NCBI RefSeq assembly: GCF_014648475.1
Contig: NZ_BMRE01000007.1
Location: forward strand, 124,001-188,000
Length of the DNA: 64,000 nucleotides
DNA from: Lentzea flava
GTDB taxonomy: Bacteria; Actinomycetota; Actinomycetes; Mycobacteriales; Pseudonocardiaceae
Direction of reading: 5' to 3'
Positions 43,179 through 64,000 of this stretch are shown here, one piece after another. Numbering within the stretch: the first letter of the stretch is position 1; each line of letters opens with the position of its first letter. A model generated the notes under the pieces. That model did not search any database. It saw nothing but the letters and a program-made list of their open reading frames with translations, and was not told the origin of the DNA. The position numbers and the translations under genes are program-made.

Positions 43179-44552
43179 ATGAGCCAGCGGCCGATCCTGT
43201 TCGTCAGCCTGCCCGAGAGCGGCCTGCTGAACCCGATGCTCGTGCTCGCGGAGGAACTGTCGCGCCGCGGCGTCGAGAACCTGTGGTTCGCCACCGACGA
43301 CAAGGGCCGCGAGGAGGTCGAGGCCGCCGCGGTCGGCTCGCCGATCGAGTTCTTCTCGCTGGGCGAGGTGATCCCGGAGATGTCGTCGGTGACGTGGCCG
43401 AACGACGTCTACGCGAAGGTGACGCAGCGGTCGCGGTTCAAGGCGCGCAAGGCCGTGATCGAGCAGACGCACCGGCCGGAGCTGCGGATTCCCAAGTACC
43501 GCAAGCTCGCCGAGCTCGTCGACGAGATCAAGCCCGCGTTGATGGTCGTCGAGTCGATGTGCATGTTCGGCTACGAGGTCGCGATCACCAAGGGCGTCCC
43601 GTACGTGCTCAGCGACCCGTTCGTGCCGTCGAACCTCGTGACGTCGGCGGTGCCGATCGGCCCGTCGTACACCCCGAAGGACTTCCCGCGCCCGCACACC
43701 GGCCTGCCCGCGGACATGACGTGGACGCAGCGCTGGGCCAACCGGCTCTTCGGGTGGCGCACGCTCGCGATGGCGTTCTCCAAGGGCAACAAGGAACGCA
43801 ACGCGCGCAACCAGCAGGTCGTCGCCGAGCTCGGCATCTCGCCGGAGGCGCTCGGCCAGTTCGCGCGGGTCGAGAAGTCCGAGCTGGTGCTGTGCTACTC
43901 GATCCCGGAGATGGACTACCCGTTCGACGTCCCGGAGAAGATCCGCACGGTCGGCGCGCTGGTGCCGCCGCTGCCGCAGGCCGAGCCCGGTGAGCTCGGC
44001 GAGTGGCTGGACGCGCAGAAGTCCGTGGTGTACATGGGGTTCGGCACGATCACCCGGCTGACGCGCGACCAGGTCGAGGCGTTCGTGCAGGTCGCGTATC
44101 GGTTGGAAGGCAAGCACTCGGTGCTGTGGAAGCTGCCGCGCGACCAGCAGAAGTTCCTGCCGGGAAAGCTTCCGTCGAACCTGCGCATCGAGGCGTGGGT
44201 GCCGTCACAGCTGGACGTGCTGGCGCATCCGAACGTCAAGGTGTTCTTCACGCACGCGGGCGGAAACGCCTACACGGAAAGCATCTACTTCGGCAAGCCG
44301 ATGGTGTCGCGGCCGCTGTGGGTCGACTGCTACGACCAGGCCGTGCGGGCGGAGAGCTTCGGTGTCGGGCTGACGCTGGACAAGCCGCACACCGTCGACC
44401 CTGCCGACGTCGTGGACAAGCTCACCCGCGTCCTGGACGACCCGGCGTTCCGCGAGAACGCCGAACGTCTCGCCGCGCTGCAGCACGCCGCCGGTGGCCG
44501 CAAGACCGCCGCCGACCTGATCCTCTCCCTTCCCGCGCTGTCCTCGAAGTGA
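43179..44552 (+). CDS. Macrolide glycosyltransferase, mycosaminyltransferase-like (NysDI/AmphDI type)
   Basis: 457 residues, GT-B fold, family GT1. The N-terminus (PILFVSLPESGLLNPMLVLA) and the segments SVVYMGFGTITRLT, AWVPSQLDVLAHP and FFTHAGGNAYTE closely resemble the polyene enzymes NysDI and AmphDI, which move D-mycosamine from GDP to the aglycone (recalled family sequences, not a search). HAGGN marks the nucleotide-sugar site. ATG at 43179 is preceded by GAAGGG. The next gene is the matching sugar 3-aminotransferase, which supports mycosamine or a close amino sugar as donor. The GDP-mannose 4,6-dehydratase needed for that sugar is not in the window. Confidence 0.92.
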   Translation: MSQRPILFVSLPESGLLNPMLVLAEELSRRGVENLWFATDDKGREEVEAAAVGSPIEFFSLGEVIPEMSSVTWPNDVYAKVTQRSRFKARKAVIEQTHRPELRIPKYRKLAELVDEIKPALMVVESMCMFGYEVAITKGVPYVLSDPFVPSNLVTSAVPIGPSYTPKDFPRPHTGLPADMTWTQRWANRLFGWRTLAMAFSKGNKERNARNQQVVAELGISPEALGQFARVEKSELVLCYSIPEMDYPFDVPEKIRTVGALVPPLPQAEPGELGEWLDAQKSVVYMGFGTITRLTRDQVEAFVQVAYRLEGKHSVLWKLPRDQQKFLPGKLPSNLRIEAWVPSQLDVLAHPNVKVFFTHAGGNAYTESIYFGKPMVSRPLWVDCYDQAVRAESFGVGLTLDKPHTVDPADVVDKLTRVLDDPAFRENAERLAALQHAAGGRKTAADLILSLPALSSK

Positions 44553-44559
44553 GTTGACG

Positions 44560-45615
44560 ATGAGCTACCGCTACCCCGTGTCGATGCCTTCGTTGCGCGG
44601 CAACGAGCTCGAGTACACGACGAAGGCCGTGACGGACGGCTGGATCTCCTCGCAGGGCCCGTACGTGCCGCGGTTCGAGGAGGCTTTCGCCGCCTACAAC
44701 AACGTGAAGTACGGCGTCGCGTGCTCGTCCGGCACGACAGCGCTGACGCTCGCGTTGCGCGCGTTGGGGATCGGCCCCGGCGACGAGGTGATCGTGCCGG
44801 AGTTCACGATGATCGCCTCGGCGTGGGCCGTGACGTACACCGGTGCGACGCCCGTGTTCGTGGACTGCGCGGACGACCTGAACATCGACGTGACGAAGAT
44901 CGAGGAGAAGATCACCCCGCGCACGAAGGTGATCATGCCGGTGCACGTCTACGGCCGGCAGTGCGACATGGAGCCGATCCTCGAGCTCGCCTACGAGTAC
45001 AACCTGCGCGTGGTCGAGGACTCGGCCGAGGCGCACGGCGTGAAGCCGACCGGGGACATCGCGGCGTTCTCCCTGTTCGCCAACAAGATCATCACGTCCG
45101 GCGAGGGCGGTGTCTGCGTCACGAACGACCCGCACCTGGCACGGCAGATGGCGCACTTGCGGGGGATGGCGTTCACGCGCGACCACAGCTTCCTGCACAA
45201 GAAGCTCGCCTACAACTTCCGCATGACGAACCTGCAGGCCGCGGTCGCGCTCGCGCAGACCGAACGCCTCGACGAGATCATCGCGACGCGCGCGCGGATC
45301 GAGAAGCGGTACGACGAGGGACTTCGGGGCATCGAGGGCATCACCCTCATGCCGCCGCGTGACGTGTTGTGGATGTACGACCTGCGCGCGGAACGCCGTG
45401 ACGAGCTGATGGCGTTCCTCGCGGAGAAGGGCATCGAGACCCGGCTCTTCTTCAAGCCGATGAGCAGGCAGCCCGGCTACCTCGACCCGGTGTGGCCGTC
45501 GCTGAACGCGAACCGGTTCGCCGAGGACGGGCTCTACCTCCCCACCCACGCCGAGCTGACCGAAGACGACCAGGACTACATCGTGGGGCAAGTCCGCCAG
45601 TTCTACGAGGGATGA
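44560..45615 (+). CDS. PLP-dependent sugar aminotransferase, mycosamine synthase-like (NysDII/AmphDII type)
   Basis: 351 residues, DegT/DnrJ/EryC1 family. It transfers an amino group to C3 of a keto-deoxyhexose; polyene homologues (NysDII, AmphDII, FscMII) make GDP-mycosamine. Visible are the N-terminal GWISSQGPYVPRFE, the PLP aspartate region VVEDSAEAHG and the Schiff-base lysine in FSLFANKIITSGEGG (residue about 175). Length equals that of NysDII (352). It begins 7 bp after the glycosyltransferase stop. I start at the ATG at 44560 (MSYRYPVS), as in the family, rather than the in-frame TTG six bases upstream. Confidence 0.93.
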   Translation: MSYRYPVSMPSLRGNELEYTTKAVTDGWISSQGPYVPRFEEAFAAYNNVKYGVACSSGTTALTLALRALGIGPGDEVIVPEFTMIASAWAVTYTGATPVFVDCADDLNIDVTKIEEKITPRTKVIMPVHVYGRQCDMEPILELAYEYNLRVVEDSAEAHGVKPTGDIAAFSLFANKIITSGEGGVCVTNDPHLARQMAHLRGMAFTRDHSFLHKKLAYNFRMTNLQAAVALAQTERLDEIIATRARIEKRYDEGLRGIEGITLMPPRDVLWMYDLRAERRDELMAFLAEKGIETRLFFKPMSRQPGYLDPVWPSLNANRFAEDGLYLPTHAELTEDDQDYIVGQVRQFYEG

Positions 45616-45621
45616 CATGAC

Positions 45622-46800
45622 ATGACGAGCACTGACGCCGCCCAGCTGGTCCCGTTCATGATGCGCCGTCCCGGCGCGCCCTTCCCTCCCCCCGAGTACG
45701 AGGAGTTCCGCACCAAGCCCGGCCTGGTGAAGGCCGCGTTGCCCTCCGGTGAGACCGTGTGGCTGGTCACCCGGCACGAAGAGGTGCGCGCGGTGCTCAC
45801 CGACCCGCGCATCAGCTCGAACCCGGCGAACGAAGGCTTTCCGCGGCCGTCGCGCACCGTGGGCGCGCCGTCCGCGGACGAGGTGCCCGGCTGGTTCGTG
45901 TCGCTGGACCCGCCCGACCACAACAGGTTCCGCAAGGCGCTCATCCCCGAGTTCACCGTGCGCCGCATCCGGTCGCTGCGCCCGGCGGTCGAGGAGATCG
46001 TCGACCGCGCGATCGACCAGATGCTGGCTCGCGGTGACAGCGCGGAGCTCGTCGAGGACTTCTCCCTGACGGTGCCGTCGCTGGTGATCTCGTCCCTGCT
46101 CGGAGTGCCCAAAGTGGACCGCGACTTCTTCGAGGAGAAGACGAAGGTCCTCGTGACGCTGACGTCGACCGACGAGCAGCGCGACAAGGCGTCCGAACAC
46201 CTGCTCCGCTACATCAACCGGCTGATCACGATCAAGTCCAAGCGCCCTGGCGACGACCTGATCAGCAGGCTTCTCCAGGGCGGTCTGCTGACGCCCCAGG
46301 AGCTGTCCGGTGTCGCGATGCTGCTGCTCATCGCGGGCCACGAGACGACGGCGAACAACATCTCCCTCGGCGTCGTCACCCTGCTGCAGCAGAAGCAGTG
46401 GATCGGCGACGAGCGCACGATCGAGGAGCTGCTGCGCTACCACTCGGTGGCCGACCTGGTGGCGTTGCGGGTGGCGGTCGAGGACGTCGAGATCGGCGGG
46501 CAGCTGGTCCGCAAGGGCGAGGGGATCGTGCCGCTCGTGGCGGGCGCAAACCACGACCCGGAGATGTTCGAACGGCCGCACGAGTTCGACCCGTCCCGTC
46601 CGGCCACGGGACACGTGGCGTTCGGGTACGGCGTGCACCAGTGCCTCGGCCAGAACCTGGTGCGGCTGGAGATGGAGGTCGCCTACCGCGGCCTGTTCGG
46701 GCGGATCCCGACGCTGGAGGTCGCGGTGCCGCTGGAGGAACTGCAGTTCAAGTACGACGGAGTCCTCTTCGGACTCCACGCGCTTCCCGTGCGCTGGTAA
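45622..46800 (+). CDS. Cytochrome P450, CYP105-like (polyene methyl-to-carboxyl oxidase type)
   Basis: 392 residues. It has the I-helix oxygen-activation motif AGHETT, ExxR in EELLR, and the heme-binding loop FGYGVHQCLG. Sequence style and position (after GT and aminotransferase, before a ferredoxin) match NysN, AmphN and PimG, the CYP105H enzymes that oxidise an exocyclic methyl of polyene macrolactones to carboxyl. That role would need a methylmalonate-derived branch; modules 4, 5 and 7 supply candidates in this window. Its ATG lies 6 bp after the aminotransferase stop. Function by analogy; hydroxylation elsewhere is possible. Confidence 0.9.
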   Translation: MTSTDAAQLVPFMMRRPGAPFPPPEYEEFRTKPGLVKAALPSGETVWLVTRHEEVRAVLTDPRISSNPANEGFPRPSRTVGAPSADEVPGWFVSLDPPDHNRFRKALIPEFTVRRIRSLRPAVEEIVDRAIDQMLARGDSAELVEDFSLTVPSLVISSLLGVPKVDRDFFEEKTKVLVTLTSTDEQRDKASEHLLRYINRLITIKSKRPGDDLISRLLQGGLLTPQELSGVAMLLLIAGHETTANNISLGVVTLLQQKQWIGDERTIEELLRYHSVADLVALRVAVEDVEIGGQLVRKGEGIVPLVAGANHDPEMFERPHEFDPSRPATGHVAFGYGVHQCLGQNLVRLEMEVAYRGLFGRIPTLEVAVPLEELQFKYDGVLFGLHALPVRW

Positions 46801-46817
46801 TCGTGGGAGGGACTTCG

Positions 46818-47012
46818 ATGGCTCGGATCACCGTGGACACCGGCAAGTGCATCGGCTCGGCCCAGTGCGTGCTGGCCGCGCCGGACGTGTTCGACCAGGA
46901 CGACGACGGGTTCGTCATGGTGCTCGACGACAACCCGTCCGGTGAGGCGGAGACGACGGCGCGCACCGCCAGGGGCATCTGCCCCGCGCAGGCGATCACC
47001 GTGCACGACTAA
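46818..47012 (+). CDS. [3Fe-4S] ferredoxin (NysM/AmphM type)
   Basis: 64 residues. Cluster cysteines are in CIGSAQC and the distal CP (ARGICPAQAI), giving the [3Fe-4S] pattern in which one cysteine of the usual four is replaced. It is the electron donor typically encoded after CYP105 genes and should serve the P450 just upstream (17 bp gap, GGGAGG ribosome binding site), perhaps also the second P450. The TAA stop overlaps the stop codon of the convergent gene on the other strand. Confidence 0.93.
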   Translation: MARITVDTGKCIGSAQCVLAAPDVFDQDDDGFVMVLDDNPSGEAETTARTARGICPAQAITVHD

Positions 47013-47698
47013 CGGCCGCGGCGGGGTTTCGCGCGCTTGGCCGGCTTCTGCTGCCGGGGTGCGGGACCGCGCCGCTGCTGCTTCCTCACCGGTTCCTGCT
47101 GCGGCCCGCGGGTGCTGTTGACCGTGCGGCCGCGGACGATGCCGATCATGTGCTCGACCAGCTCGGGGTTCTCGTCGCGGATCGGGAACGACAGCGCCAC
47201 CCGTGACTGCGGGGCGTCGGTCAGCGGCGCGTACGTGAGGTCCTTGCGGTGGTGCAGCCGGGCGAGCGACTGCGGCACGACCAGCAGCCCGGCCCCGGCG
47301 GCCACGATCTCGATCGCGTCCGCGGTGGTCTCCGGCCGTTCGACGGGCGGCTGCCCCGGGACCTCGTCCCACTGCAGCACGTCGTCGAGCGGCTGCCAGA
47401 GCACGTGCTCCTTCAGGTCCTCAAGGGACAGTTCGTCAGCGGCGGCGAACTCGTGGTCCTTGGGGAACACGACCACGGTGGTCTCGGTGTAGAGCGGGAT
47501 GGCGTGCAGGTCCTCGCGGTCGCCGGGCAGCCTGAGCAGCGCGGCGTCGGCCTCGCCGGAGCGCACCTTCTCCGCGGCTTCGGCGACGGTCACCTGCACG
47601 AGGGTCAGCGGGGTCTCCGGCAGGCGTTCCTGCCAGACCCGTGCCCACTTGCCCGGCGTCACACCTGGGACGTACGCGAGCGTGAACGATCCGGTCAC
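47009..47698 (-). CDS. LysR substrate-binding-domain protein without HTH
   Basis: 229 residues. The sequence corresponds to the periplasmic-binding-like effector domain of LysR regulators (FTLAYVPGVTPGKW, HAIPLYTETTVVVFPKDH, VPQSLARLHHRKDLTY), but no N-terminal winged helix exists: the start is a GTG at 47698 with the DUF5997 gene diverging just behind it. Such stand-alone proteins paired with DUF5997 genes are widespread in actinobacteria, so this is probably the native form and not a truncation. The last 30 residues are a basic Arg/Lys/Pro/Gln tail (RKQQRRGPAPRQQ and on). The effector and role are unknown. It looks like a chromosomal gene, not part of the pathway. Confidence 0.85.
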   Translation of the reverse strand: MTGSFTLAYVPGVTPGKWARVWQERLPETPLTLVQVTVAEAAEKVRSGEADAALLRLPGDREDLHAIPLYTETTVVVFPKDHEFAAADELSLEDLKEHVLWQPLDDVLQWDEVPGQPPVERPETTADAIEIVAAGAGLLVVPQSLARLHHRKDLTYAPLTDAPQSRVALSFPIRDENPELVEHMIGIVRGRTVNSTRGPQQEPVRKQQRRGPAPRQQKPAKRAKPRRGR

Positions 47699-47752
47699 GT
47701 GCTGAGGCTAGCCTGTCCGGCTCTGGCGGAACTCTCCGGTTACTCTTTTCGC

Positions 47753-48127
47753 ATGAAGTCGCAGCAGACCATGAAGCCCGCCACCGCCGCCAAGAAGCTG
47801 GGCGTGTACCTCGAGGCCACGCCCGAGGAGTTCCGTGCGGGTGTCGTGTCGCGCGACGAGCTCAACGAGCTGCAGGCCAACCCGCCGGAGTGGCTGCGCG
47901 AGCTGCGCCGCAACGGCCCGCACCCCAAGCAGCTCATCGCGCAGAAGCTGGGCATCTCGACCAGCGGGCTGGCGCGGGCCGGCATCACCGAGGCGCTGAC
48001 CACGGACCAGATCAACGCGATCAAGGACGAGAACCCGGACTGGCTGGTGCGCGAGCGCGAGACCTACCAGGAGTTCCGTGCCGAAGAGGCGCGCCTGAAG
48101 GAGAAGGCGCGCCTCGACGAGGAGTGA
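47753..48127 (+). CDS. DUF5997 family protein
   Basis: 124 residues, recognised as DUF5997 from the core MKPATAAKKLGVYLEATP, NPPEWLRELRRNGPHPK and QKLGISTSGLARAGI. The middle part resembles a small helix-turn-helix-like fold, and the C-terminus is a charged helix (EEARLKEKARLDEE). Function unknown. It is divergent from the LysR-like gene (54 bp between them), a pairing conserved in actinobacteria. ATG at 47753 is chosen; the internal ATG of MKPATAA is an alternative. Its stop is one base from the stop of the convergent secreted-protein gene. Confidence 0.88.
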   Translation: MKSQQTMKPATAAKKLGVYLEATPEEFRAGVVSRDELNELQANPPEWLRELRRNGPHPKQLIAQKLGISTSGLARAGITEALTTDQINAIKDENPDWLVRERETYQEFRAEEARLKEKARLDEE

Positions 48128-48128
48128 C

Positions 48129-48557
48129 TCAGCAGCGTTCCTCGGTGTTGGCCGCGTAGACGATCTCGCCGCGGCCGACGGCGCCGTAGGCCTTGGTGCA
48201 CTTGTTGACGGTGCGCAGGCCGTCGGACCACACCTCGCGGTCGTTCTTCGGGTCGACGTTGTAGCCCTGCACGTCGCCCGTGCCCTTGACCCACAGGCCC
48301 GCGCCGGCGTCGAAGCCGCGGTGCGTGCTCGCCCACGACTCCCACACGTAGGTGTACCCGTAGTTCTTGTCACAGCCCACGAACTGCTTGATGGACGCGA
48401 TCGTCTCGCCGCCGCCCTTGAGGATCTTCGTCGCGCCGATCTGGGTGACCCGAGAGCATCCCGGTGCCGTCTCCGCGGTCGCCGGGGTACCGCCGAGCAG
48501 CGCGATGCCCGCGGCCAGGCCGACGGTGAGCACGACACTCCTGAACTTCTTCGCCAT
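48129..48557 (-). CDS. Small secreted hypothetical protein
   Basis: 142 residues from the ATG at 48557. A classical signal peptide is visible: MAKKFRS, a hydrophobic core (VVLTVGLAAGIALLGG) and an ATA-E cleavage site near residue 32. The mature part of about 110 residues has four cysteines, probably two disulfides, and many aromatic and glycine residues. I do not recognise the family. It starts 51 bp downstream of the P450 stop on the same strand, but its ribosome binding site is poor. An in-frame upstream ATG at 48587 would add ten residues before the signal peptide. Confidence 0.75.
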   Translation of the reverse strand: MAKKFRSVVLTVGLAAGIALLGGTPATAETAPGCSRVTQIGATKILKGGGETIASIKQFVGCDKNYGYTYVWESWASTHRGFDAGAGLWVKGTGDVQGYNVDPKNDREVWSDGLRTVNKCTKAYGAVGRGEIVYAANTEERC

Positions 48558-48608
48558 GCCCGGCACCGTGCCAGCGCGCGCTGACACGGTGCTGACAGGT
48601 GATGCCGG

Positions 48609-49789
48609 TCACCAGGTGAGCGGGAACTTCTCCAGTCCACCGGCGAGCCGGCCACCGGGATGCGATTCGAGCTCGGACTCCGGCACGGCGAGCCGCAGCG
48701 TGGGCAGGCGCTCGAACAGGGTCGTGAACGCGACGGCGAGGATGATCCGCACGAGCGGGGCGCCGGTGCAGTGCCGCATGCCGTGGCCGAACGTGAAGTG
48801 GTGGTTGGGCGAGCGGGTGACGTCGAAGCGGTGCGGGTCGTCGAACGCGCGCGGATCGAAGTTGGCGAGGCTGAAGTCCAGCATCACCAGGTCGCCTTCC
48901 TTGATCGTCACGCCGCCGATCTCGATGTCCTCGCTGGCGTAGCGGGGCAGGACGGGCGAGCTGATGGTGGCGCGCATGACCTCGTCGACGGCCTGGGCCA
49001 TGATCGTCGGGTCGGACATGGCCTTCGCGAGCTGGTCGGGGTTGCGCAGGAACAGCAGCACGCCGAAGTCGAGGTGGCTCGCGAGGCCCGCGAGGCCGGT
49101 GAACAGCAGCGTGACGACGTGCAGGCCGATCTCCTCGTCGGTGAGGCCGGCCTCGATGAAGCGGGAGATGACGTCGTCGCCGAGCTCTGATCGGCGCCTC
49201 GCCCCGATCTCGGCGGCGAAGCCGAACAGCGGGTCCATGCCGGACTCGGCGTGCTGCTGGTCGGACGCGCCGACGGTGTCCATCATGTCGAGGAGCCGGC
49301 GGCGGTCCTCTTCGGGAATGCCGACCATGTCGCACAACGCCTGCTGCGAGTAGTCCATCGAGTAGGCCTCGTGCAGGTCGACCGGCGGGCCCGCGGCGAT
49401 GATGGCGTCGAGCTTGGCGTTCGCGATGGCCTCGACGCGGGCCTTGCGTTCGATGACGCGGCGGGCGGCGAAGCTCTTGGTGTACAGAACGCGTTTCTTC
49501 TCGTGGCGTTCCTTCTCGACCTCGATGTCGTCGCTGGTGACGAGCATGTCGAGCATGGGGTTGCGCAGGAACCGCGGCGCGGTGGCCGGGTCCTTGTGGC
49601 TGCGGCCGAGCTTGTTGTTCTGCAGCAGCGACTTCACCTCGGCGTGGCGGGTGACGAGCCAGCCCTCGTCGCCGGCCGGCGTCCGGATGCGGCACACCGG
49701 AGCCTGCTCCTGCAGCCGCAGCCGCAGTTCGCTGAACGTCAGGATCGACGGCAGTTCGACCCCGATCAGGGGCAGTTCCTGCGATGTGG

Positions 49790-49793
<4 letters not shown>
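48609..49793 (-). CDS. Cytochrome P450 with atypical I-helix, coupled to terminal PKS
   Basis: 394 residues. The heme loop [10 protein letters not shown] and DEVMR (ExxR) are present. The I-helix reads [17 protein letters not shown]; aligned by the following GV with LLIAGHETTANNISLGV of the other P450 here, the conserved acid becomes Ala and the threonine Gly. Oxygen activation would then need a substrate hydroxyl or water, as argued for EryF. The ATG overlaps the stop of the terminal PKS gene (ATGA), so the two are translationally coupled. Likely a macrolactone hydroxylase or other post-PKS oxidase, position unknown. It ends 51 bp before the secreted-protein gene. Confidence 0.9.
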
Positions 49794-54877
<5,084 letters not shown>

Positions 54878-54911
54878 CGCCGGAAACCTTCCGTCTGCGG
54901 TCTGGATGGGG

Positions 54912-64000
<9,089 letters not shown>

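Noticed and set aside
43029..43179. Upstream extension of the glycosyltransferase to 43029
   Set aside because: The extra 50 residues are unlike any glycosyltransferase N-terminus. The family start MSQRPILFVSLPESG at 43179 has a good ribosome binding site.
47009..47698. LysR regulator broken by loss of its HTH (pseudogene)
   Set aside because: Stand-alone proteins of this kind next to DUF5997 are common in actinobacteria, and the start context and length are normal for them, so it is probably intact.

Overview
The window is high-GC DNA from a filamentous actinomycete. The evidence is GC-biased codons, six-figure-scale modular type I PKS organisation, a conserved actinobacterial DUF5997/LysR-like gene pair, and polyene-type tailoring genes. 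The order Pseudonocardiales is possible, but I cannot fix the genus. Almost all of it is one large biosynthetic gene cluster for a glycosylated macrolide-type polyketide with an aromatic starter unit. Both window ends cut through PKS genes.

Layout. (1) 1-35963, minus strand: the early half of the assembly line. It reads leftwards from a loading protein at 35963 (CoA ligase, inactive KR-like domain, ACP, module 1), through a six-module PKS (28139-651, modules 2-7), to the first part of another PKS (626 to beyond base 1). (2) 36233-40120, plus strand: a starter-supply operon of chorismatase (very probably 3-hydroxybenzoate-forming), class II DAHP synthase and an FAD-dependent aromatic hydroxylase. 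(3) 40246-42984, minus: a LAL/LuxR regulator. (4) 43179-47012, plus: a tailoring operon closely resembling the mycosamine/carboxyl cassette of polyene macrolides (glycosyltransferase, sugar aminotransferase, CYP105-type P450, ferredoxin). (5) 47009-48557: three genes that look like ordinary chromosomal genes (LysR substrate-binding-like protein, DUF5997 protein, small secreted protein). (6) 48609-64000, minus: the late half of the assembly line, with a full-reduction module, a module with a wrecked DH, a terminal module with thioesterase, and a second P450 translationally coupled to it.

How it works together (inference from domains). DAHP synthase raises shikimate flux. The chorismatase turns chorismate into 3-hydroxybenzoate, and the N-terminal CoA ligase loads it. 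Modules 1-7 would build aryl-CHOH-CH2, then a conjugated triene ending in a methyl-branched alkene, then three hydroxylated units with methylmalonate at modules 5 and 7. Further modules lie outside both window ends. The last three modules would give CH2CH2, CHOH and CHOH next to the released carboxyl, i.e. a 1,3-diol near C1. Tailoring would add a mycosamine-like amino sugar and oxidise a methyl branch, as in nystatin or amphotericin, plus one more P450 reaction and a flavin hydroxylation. Combining a chorismatase-derived aromatic starter with a polyene-style amino-sugar/carboxyl cassette is the most notable property of the cluster; I do not recognise a known product with exactly this set.

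Sequence-level oddities: a hairpin-bearing element of about 80 bp recurs in frame in KS-AT linkers; a 15-nt minisatellite sits in one linker; there are low-GC patches in AT domains; and the divergent promoter at 35964-36232 carries 11-bp-spaced heptamer repeats overlapping a PimM-like operator candidate. Domain boundaries below are read from motifs and are good to roughly 30-60 bp.
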